Part shown: positions 58,382 to 64,000 of the stretch, one piece after another
Layout: every line of letters begins with the position of its first letter
Position numbering within the stretch: position 1 is the first letter of the stretch
Origin: Pontibaca salina
Lineage (GTDB): Bacteria; Pseudomonadota; Alphaproteobacteria; Rhodobacterales; Rhodobacteraceae
Direction of reading: 5' to 3'
NCBI RefSeq assembly: GCF_016307205.1
Contig: NZ_JAEIJD010000004.1
Coordinates: forward strand, 157,933 to 221,932
Length of the DNA stretch: 64,000 nucleotides
Program-made: the position numbers and the translations under genes
The notes under the pieces: model-generated
What the model saw: the letters and a program-made list of their open reading frames with translations, nothing else
Database searches by the model: none
What the model was told of the DNA's origin: nothing

Positions 58382-61300
58382 AAAATCGAAGGCTGATCCG
58401 CGGTCAAGATCGGTATTCCAAATGCCGCGGGACCAATCCAAAATCTTGTCGCGCTGTCTGTCGATTGATCTGGAGGTCGATCCCAAAGAAGCCCGGATAT
58501 TTGCCTTTGCCGCCGTGCCGGAAGGTGAAGGAGAGGGGATTATTCATCGGAAAGGTGACCCAAAGGCCGCGCTTGAAAAACTCGACCTGTTCTGCGCGGG
58601 CTTCGCGCACGTCATTGGGCACAATATTCTGCGTCACGACTTGCCGCATCTCATGGCGGTTTCTCCGCGCTTTGCAAAGCTCGCCCACGGTCCAATCGAC
58701 ACGCTGTGGCTTAACCCCTTGGCTTTTCCGCGTAATCCGTATCACCATCTGGTGAAACACTACCACGATGGGCGGCTCCAAAGTGGTCACGTCAACGATC
58801 CCGAGTTCGACGCGCGACTTGTGCTCGAGGTCCTTCGCAACCAGATCGACGCCTTCGTATCGCTGAACACGTCGTCGCCAGAGACGATGATAGCCTATCA
58901 CTGGCTGTGCTGCCGAGGGCCCGGTAGCGACGGGTTTGATCGGTTGTTCAGTGACGTGCGCGGGGCGTCCATACCGGCTGAAGCGGAAGCGCACTGGGCC
59001 ATTCAGATGATGCTAAAGGAGGCGGCCTGCGGCGCGCAGGTGGACGCTTTGCTCGAGCAGCTCTCGGACACTGGGCTGGGCTGGCCAATGGCATATGCCC
59101 TTGCCTGGATTTCGGTCGCTGGTGGCGATTCTGTCATGCCGCCCTGGGTGCGGGCGCAGTTCCGTGACGCAGCACGGCTTGTCAAAGACCTGAGGGACAC
59201 GAATTGTCGTGATCCGCACTGTGCCTATTGCGCAGAGCACAACGATCCCACCCGCGCACTTGAGCGCTGGTTTGGCTTTCCAAGTTTCCGCCCGGAACCG
59301 GCCGACGAGGACGGACGCCCGCTTCAGGAAAAGATTGTGGCCAAGGCCATGGAAGGCGATCACCTTTTGGGCATCCTGCCGACGGGCACCGGCAAATCCA
59401 TCTGCTATCAGATCCCCGCGCTGTCTCGGTTTGACAAGACCGGGGCCTTGACTGTCGTTATTTCGCCGCTTGTGGCGCTGATGGCGGACCAAGTTCAGGG
59501 CTTGGTGCGGGCCGGAATTTCCTCGGCGGTTACGATTAACGGGCTATTGTCTTTGCCCGAGCGCCAAGATGCGCTCGATAAGGTGCGGCTTGGGGATGCT
59601 GCGATCTTGCTGATTTCGCCCGAACAACTGCGCAGCACAACAGTTCGGTCGGTTCTCTCTCAGCGCGAGGTGGGGCTGTGGGTGCTGGACGAGGCGCATT
59701 GCGTGTCCAAATGGGGGCATGATTTCCGACCCGACTATCGCTACGTTTCGCGGTTTATCAAGGAAAGCTCAGGCGACGAACCGGCTCCGGTGCTTTGCTT
59801 GACCGCAACGGCAAAGCCGGACGTGGTGCAGGACATCCGCAGTCATTTCAAGGAGCGGTTGGGGTCCGAACTGGCGTTAATCGACGGTGGCGCATCGCGG
59901 TCGAACCTGAGCTTCAAGGTGCTGCCAACGCAGCGGGCAACCAAGATGACGGATATCCTCGACACGATCGAAGCCCAGCTTCCGCGCGAGGGAGTCTCGG
60001 GGGCTGTCGTTTATTGTGCGACCCGAAGCGCCACCGAGCGCGTGGCGGAGTTCCTAAAACAGCAGGGCATCGCCGCTGAACGGTATCATGCGGGCCTGAG
60101 CGCCGATGACAAGCGTGAGATCCAGGAGGACTTCCGCGTCGGCAATCTGCGCGTGATCGCGGCGACCAACGCCTTTGGGATGGGGGTCGACAAGCCGGAC
60201 ATCCGTCTGGTGGTTCATGGGGACGTGCCGGGGTCGCTGGAAAACTACTTGCAAGAGGCGGGGCGCGCCGGACGGGACCGCGAACCGGCGAGCTGCGTTC
60301 TTCTGTTCAATACCGAAGACGTCGATCGTCAGTTCAGCCTGAGCGCGCGATCGCGACTCGCGCGGCACGAAATCGGCGCAATCCTGAAGGCGCTTCGGCG
60401 TCTTGATACGCGAACCGGAAGAGGCGGTCAGATCGTTGCGACGCCCGGTGAGATTGTTCACGAAGAGAAGGACCGGGATTTCCAGCGCGACAGCAACACC
60501 GACGATACCCGGGTAAAGACGGCGGTCGCCTGGCTGGAAGAGGCGCATCTTCTGAACCGCGAAGAAAACCAGGTGCAGGTGTTTCCCGCCTCGCTCCGCG
60601 TAAGGAGCATGCAGGAGGTCCGCGGAATCCTTGCATCCGCCGATATCACCGAGCGGCGTCGCCAGGATCTGACCGCTATCGTGCAGCACATCATCAACGC
60701 GCCGCAGGAAGAGGGCATCACCACGGACGAGCTGTGCGGGGTCAGTGGGCTGACGGTGTCGGGCGTGCGCAAGGCCCTGGCAGACCTCGAAGCGTTGGGG
60801 ATCGCAAAGGATGATACAAACATCACCATCTTCGTCCATGTGCGTATTGAAAATGCGTCGCCGAAACGGTTTGAGGCGGCGTCCCGGTTAGAAGCCGACC
60901 TGATTGCGATCCTGAGAGAACAAGCGCCAGACGCGGATATCGACGAGGCTTGGCCCTGCCATCTGGCCTCGGTCGCGCAGGCCCTGCGCGAGCAGGGACA
61001 CACCTCGGTGCGGCCCGATATCGTCGAGGGATTGCTCCGTGGGATTGCGCAGGATGGCCGCGACATGGATGGCGGCAAAGGCAATATCGGCCTGCGCAAG
61101 GCGTCCAAAGGCAGTCTGGTGGTGCGGATGCAAAGATCATGGGCGGTAATCGGACAGACCGCTCAGCTTCGCAGACAGGCGGCAGAGCGGTTGGTTTCGC
61201 AGTTGGTCGACAAGGTCCAGTCGGGCCTGCGTGGGAAAGATATTCCCGTCGAAACCACGCTTGGCGACCTTCTTGCGGCGATCAGCAGTGACGCGCTGTT

Positions 61301-63566
61301 GCGGGCGTCTGTCAATGACCCGTCAAAGCTGATGGACCGGGCGCTTCTGTGGCTGCACGAGCAGCAGGTGGTGACCCTGGGCAAGGGATTGTCCGTGTTC
61401 CGCTCGGCCATGACGCTGCACATCAATCCAAAGAGCGGCGCCTTTACCACCCGGCATTTCGCGCCGCTCGAAGACCACTACAGCGAACAGACCGTCCAGA
61501 CCCACGTGATGGCGGCGTATGCGACCAAAGGCATCGACGATATCGATCAGGCGCAGCGGCTCGCGCATGACTATTTCGCGATGGAGCAGTCCGACTTCAT
61601 GAAAGCCTGGATGCCGGGGAGAATGTCGGAGTTCAGGCGGCAGGCGACGCCCCAGTCCTATGCCGAGATCGTCGACAATCTGGGGAATTCGACGCAAGAG
61701 CAGATCGTGCGTGACGACCGCGAACAGACCAATGTGCTTGTCCTCGCGGGACCGGGCTCGGGCAAGACACGCGTTCTGGTCCATCGTGTCGCCTATCTGG
61801 TCAGGATCAAGCGCGAAGATCCAAACGGTATTCTTGTGCTCGCTTACAACCGTCACGCGGCCGCCGAGATCCGGGAGCGCTTGCGTCTATTGATTGGCAA
61901 AGATGCTCGCTTCGTGACGGTCTTGACCATCCATGCCTTGGCCATGCGGTTGGTTGGCGCGAGTTTCGCCGGACGCGCAGGAACCGATGAGCCCGATTTT
62001 GACACGCTTCTGACCGATGCCGCATGTCTTTTGCGCGGCGACGGGCTGGACAAGGTCGAGGCCGAAGCCTTACGAGAAACCCTGATCCAGGGGTTCCGCT
62101 GGATTCTTGTGGATGAATATCAGGACGTGGGCCCCGAGGAATATGCCTTGATCGCTGCGGTGGCTGGCCGCAGCATCGACGACCCCGATCAACGGATCAG
62201 CCTGTTCGCGGTCGGCGATGATGACCAGAATATCTATGCGTTTGCCGGCGCATCGGTGCGCCACATTCGGCAATTCGAACAAGATTATTCAGCCAAGCCG
62301 GTTTTTTTGACCGACAATTACCGCTCGTCGAAGAACATCATCAGCGCCGCGAACGCCGTTATCGAAGGATCTCGGGAACGTATGAAAACAGGGCATGGGA
62401 TTACCGTGGACCAATCGCGGCAAAAGGAGCCGGCTGGAGGTATCATGGAAAGCCTCGACCCGGTTGCACAGGGGCGGGTCCAAATCCTTGGTTGCCCGGC
62501 TGGGAATGACGTTCAGGCCCTTGCGGCGGTCAACGAGATGATCCGCCTGTCAAATCTGATTCCGGATTGGAGTTGGAAGGGGGCGGCAATCATTTCTCGT
62601 GATTGGCGCAAGCTTCTGCCGGTGCGCGACTTCGCCGAGGCGCACGGAATTCCCGTCGAAATGGCGAACGAGAACCTGCCAAGTTTATGGCGCACCCGCG
62701 AGATGCAGAGGTTTATCGGCCGTCTGCGCGACAGGCCTGAGGCTATGGTCAGCTTGGACGACCTGACCGAAACTCTGAACGCGATACCCGCAAGCCGTTG
62801 GACTGACCGGATCGGCGAAGGACTTGGCCAGCTTGCGCGCGAAGTTGACGGCAAAGCGCTCCCGACCCCTGACGTGACCGAATGGTTCGCCGAATGGTCG
62901 AAGGATTCATGGGGCGAGCAGCGCGGTCTTAAATTGTTGACGGCGCACCGTGCCAAGGGTCTCGAATTCGACGATGTCGTGATCTTGGATGGCGGCTGGG
63001 AACGGCCCTCGCGAAACGAAGATCAGGACGCGCCGAGGCGATTGTTCTATGTCGCCATGACACGTGCGCGGCGCAATTTGATCGTCATGAGCAACGACAA
63101 TCACGAATATCTTCCCACCGGGTCGCCTTCAGTGGTGACGCGGCACGTGGTGCCCGACTTAGCGAAAGTCCCCGGCCGACGCCGGTTCTTTCAATCGCCC
63201 GAAATGAAGATGGTCGACCTGTCATTTGCAGGACGCCAAGGTGATCGGCACGTTGTTCATAACGCGATCGCCGAAGCACAGGTCGGCTCGCCAGTCAGGC
63301 TCTCCCGTGTCGGGGATCGCTGGCAGATCGAGGATGTTCGAGGGCGGGCCCTCGGGCGGATGTCGAAAGCATTTGCGCCACCGGTAGGCACGAAATTCGT
63401 CACCGGCGAGATCGGGGCCATCATACATTGGCGCAAAGAGGATGCCGATGAGCGTTTTTATCACTTGCTGAAACGCGATAATTGGGAAGTCGTTGTGCCT
63501 GAACTGGTTTTCGAAGAGGTCAAGGGGACTGAAAGGTTTTTTAGAAGAAATCAGAACGGCAAGTAG
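58317..63566 (+). CDS. Giant fusion: DnaQ-like exonuclease, RecQ helicase and UvrD/Rep helicase
   Basis: A 1749-residue protein with three enzymatic parts. (1) About 45-170: DEDD-type exonuclease fold, LSIDLEV with Asp51/Glu53, VIGHNILRHDLPHL with Asp108, and HVNDPEFDARL. (2) About 300-680: a CxxxxCxxCxxH cluster (297-308), then a RecQ helicase with Walker A LPTGTGKS (354-361), DEAH 458-461, LTATAKP and QEAGRAGRDREP. (3) About 1140-1600: SF1 helicase with LAGPGSGKT (1143-1151), VDEYQD, GDDDQNIYAFAGA, LTAHRAKGLEF and YVAMTRARR. The middle (700-1100) has winged-helix-like segments. All ATPase motifs look intact. It is flanked by IS remnants and lies in a defence-like island; a role in phage or plasmid DNA processing is inferred, DNA repair being the alternative. 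First ATG 58317 lacks a clear ribosome binding site; another lies at 58422. Confidence 0.85.
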   Translation: MKNIISRGISKALARARPQQPEKSKADPRSRSVFQMPRDQSKILSRCLSIDLEVDPKEARIFAFAAVPEGEGEGIIHRKGDPKAALEKLDLFCAGFAHVIGHNILRHDLPHLMAVSPRFAKLAHGPIDTLWLNPLAFPRNPYHHLVKHYHDGRLQSGHVNDPEFDARLVLEVLRNQIDAFVSLNTSSPETMIAYHWLCCRGPGSDGFDRLFSDVRGASIPAEAEAHWAIQMMLKEAACGAQVDALLEQLSDTGLGWPMAYALAWISVAGGDSVMPPWVRAQFRDAARLVKDLRDTNCRDPHCAYCAEHNDPTRALERWFGFPSFRPEPADEDGRPLQEKIVAKAMEGDHLLGILPTGTGKSICYQIPALSRFDKTGALTVVISPLVALMADQVQGLVRAGISSAVTINGLLSLPERQDALDKVRLGDAAILLISPEQLRSTTVRSVLSQREVGLWVLDEAHCVSKWGHDFRPDYRYVSRFIKESSGDEPAPVLCLTATAKPDVVQDIRSHFKERLGSELALIDGGASRSNLSFKVLPTQRATKMTDILDTIEAQLPREGVSGAVVYCATRSATERVAEFLKQQGIAAERYHAGLSADDKREIQEDFRVGNLRVIAATNAFGMGVDKPDIRLVVHGDVPGSLENYLQEAGRAGRDREPASCVLLFNTEDVDRQFSLSARSRLARHEIGAILKALRRLDTRTGRGGQIVATPGEIVHEEKDRDFQRDSNTDDTRVKTAVAWLEEAHLLNREENQVQVFPASLRVRSMQEVRGILASADITERRRQDLTAIVQHIINAPQEEGITTDELCGVSGLTVSGVRKALADLEALGIAKDDTNITIFVHVRIENASPKRFEAASRLEADLIAILREQAPDADIDEAWPCHLASVAQALREQGHTSVRPDIVEGLLRGIAQDGRDMDGGKGNIGLRKASKGSLVVRMQRSWAVIGQTAQLRRQAAERLVSQLVDKVQSGLRGKDIPVETTLGDLLAAISSDALLRASVNDPSKLMDRALLWLHEQQVVTLGKGLSVFRSAMTLHINPKSGAFTTRHFAPLEDHYSEQTVQTHVMAAYATKGIDDIDQAQRLAHDYFAMEQSDFMKAWMPGRMSEFRRQATPQSYAEIVDNLGNSTQEQIVRDDREQTNVLVLAGPGSGKTRVLVHRVAYLVRIKREDPNGILVLAYNRHAAAEIRERLRLLIGKDARFVTVLTIHALAMRLVGASFAGRAGTDEPDFDTLLTDAACLLRGDGLDKVEAEALRETLIQGFRWILVDEYQDVGPEEYALIAAVAGRSIDDPDQRISLFAVGDDDQNIYAFAGASVRHIRQFEQDYSAKPVFLTDNYRSSKNIISAANAVIEGSRERMKTGHGITVDQSRQKEPAGGIMESLDPVAQGRVQILGCPAGNDVQALAAVNEMIRLSNLIPDWSWKGAAIISRDWRKLLPVRDFAEAHGIPVEMANENLPSLWRTREMQRFIGRLRDRPEAMVSLDDLTETLNAIPASRWTDRIGEGLGQLAREVDGKALPTPDVTEWFAEWSKDSWGEQRGLKLLTAHRAKGLEFDDVVILDGGWERPSRNEDQDAPRRLFYVAMTRARRNLIVMSNDNHEYLPTGSPSVVTRHVVPDLAKVPGRRRFFQSPEMKMVDLSFAGRQGDRHVVHNAIAEAQVGSPVRLSRVGDRWQIEDVRGRALGRMSKAFAPPVGTKFVTGEIGAIIHWRKEDADERFYHLLKRDNWEVVVPELVFEEVKGTERFFRRNQNGK

Positions 63567-63581
63567 GACGTTAAGCGGTCG

Positions 63582-63640
63582 TCCGCTGCACTTGCAATAA
63601 AGGACCGTTTAGGGCCGGTCGCGACGATCAGACGGTCGGG
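63582..63640. repeat. Degenerate noncoding repeat copy after the helicase gene
   Basis: GTCCGCTGCACTTGCAATAA then AGGACCGTTTAGGGCCGGTC and GCGACGATCAGACGGTCGGG. Matches 55690-55722. Confidence 0.55.
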
Positions 63641-63933
63641 AAAATCAGGATGCCTACCGCGTCGCCGCAAGTCCACTCAGAGCCCGCATCAAACGATGCT
63701 GCAAGCCGCACGGATGTCAGCATTGTGCGTGATACGGTCTTTGCGTTCCAGCGGGCGACCTTCGAACAATTCACTCAAACGTAAGCATCCGGCGTAGGCC
63801 ACGGCGAGCTCAACGCGCGTGCTCACGGTCCATTTCGATGAGGTCTCGCAGGTTTTCGATGCCGAATGGAGTGAATGCGATGACACTGTCGTCGGCGGGG
63901 CCGTATGACCTGCCACGGGATTTTTCCTCCATC
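63641..63933. other. Gap between the helicase gene and the right-hand insertion sequence
   Basis: No intact gene is supported. On the minus strand a short open stretch reads VIAFTPFGIENLRDLIEMDR (about 63825-63890), which looks like an eroded protein-coding remnant, but it is stopped on both sides and I do not recognise it. Confidence 0.35.
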
Positions 63934-64000
63934 TGGAATTAGAGTCTGGCCCAACGAAGGGACGGACAATGAAGCGATCAAGATACACAGAAGAACAGAT
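63934..64000 (+). mobile_element. Left end of an IS3-family insertion sequence
   Basis: A likely terminal inverted repeat starts TGGAATTAGAGTCTGGCCCA at 63934 (IS3-type ends begin with TG). It is followed 15 bp later by the OrfA start. The element continues past the window. Confidence 0.65.
63969..64000 (+). CDS. IS3-family transposase OrfA, N-terminal part (cut by window edge)
   Basis: The ATG at 63969 opens MKRSRYTEEQ, the usual start of the helix-turn-helix OrfA (MKRSRFTEEQI...) of IS3 elements of the IS407 type. Only ten complete codons are visible. It is in the same direction as the IS3 OrfB remnant at 57870, on the other side of the helicase gene. Confidence 0.8.
   Translation, partial: MKRSRYTEEQ

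Noticed and set aside
63689..63988. 99-codon minus-strand frame at the right edge
   Set aside because: It spans the start of the insertion sequence and its terminal repeat, so it cannot be an original gene; only a short remnant may lie inside.
50558..64000. CRISPR array or tRNA attachment site in the island
   Set aside because: No regularly spaced repeat-spacer pattern and no tRNA cloverleaf was found; the repeats present are degenerate and irregularly spaced.

Overview
The window looks like the chromosome of a marine alphaproteobacterium of the Roseobacter group (Rhodobacteraceae). The evidence is a GC-rich backbone, tmm/tdm/tmoXWV genes for trimethylamine (TMA) and trimethylamine N-oxide (TMAO) use that closely resemble the roseobacter proteins, an xdhABC purine operon, a hisS-hisZ-hisG operon with a short HisG, a B12-dependent nrdJ beside a DUF1489 gene, and short dispersed intergenic repeats of a kind I associate with this group. 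No tRNA, rRNA or CRISPR array was seen.

Region 1 (1-20.5 kb) is a TMA/TMAO module. It contains the start of a LysR regulator, TMAO demethylase (tdm), a GntR/FCD regulator, a solute-binding protein without a signal peptide, TMA monooxygenase (tmm), a complete branched-chain-amino-acid-type ABC transporter of unknown substrate, the TMAO transporter tmoX-tmoW-tmoV, and a TorR/TorS/TorT-like TMAO-sensing phosphorelay. Decamers resembling E. coli tor boxes lie upstream of the branched-chain-type transporter and of tmoX. No torCAD reductase is present, so the Tor-like sensor appears to serve uptake and demethylation rather than TMAO respiration.

Region 2 (20.5-50.6 kb) is metabolic and housekeeping backbone. 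It has an MDR oxidoreductase, an SH3-domain exported protein, a D-2-hydroxyacid dehydrogenase, thpR, gamma-glutamyltransferase, a GlcD-type FAD oxidase, an 830-aa dimethylglycine dehydrogenase-like protein and a DUF938 methyltransferase. These are followed by a seven-gene minus-strand operon joining xanthine dehydrogenase (xdhABC) to a BMP-type nucleoside/purine ABC importer, then dnaE, slyX, hisS-hisZ-hisG, a DUF1489 gene and nrdJ. Dispersed repeat copies lie between genes here, and two copies sit inside the coding sequences of xdhA and xdhB.

Region 3 (50.6-64 kb) is an accessory, defence-like island. An AT-rich two-gene unit pairs a ParA-like ATPase with a SIR2-like protein. It is followed by a small hypothetical gene, an abortive-infection C-terminal-domain protein, a small protein with a HEPN-type RN-x3-H motif, an MFS exporter, remnants of an integrase and of ISAs1 and IS3 transposases, and a 1749-aa protein that appears to join a DnaQ-like exonuclease, a RecQ helicase and a UvrD/Rep helicase. 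A new IS3-type element begins at the right edge. Degenerate copies of a GC-rich noncoding repeat separate the cargo genes. The most notable candidates are the ParA-SIR2 pair, the nuclease/two-helicase fusion, and the TorTSR-controlled TMAO catabolic module.
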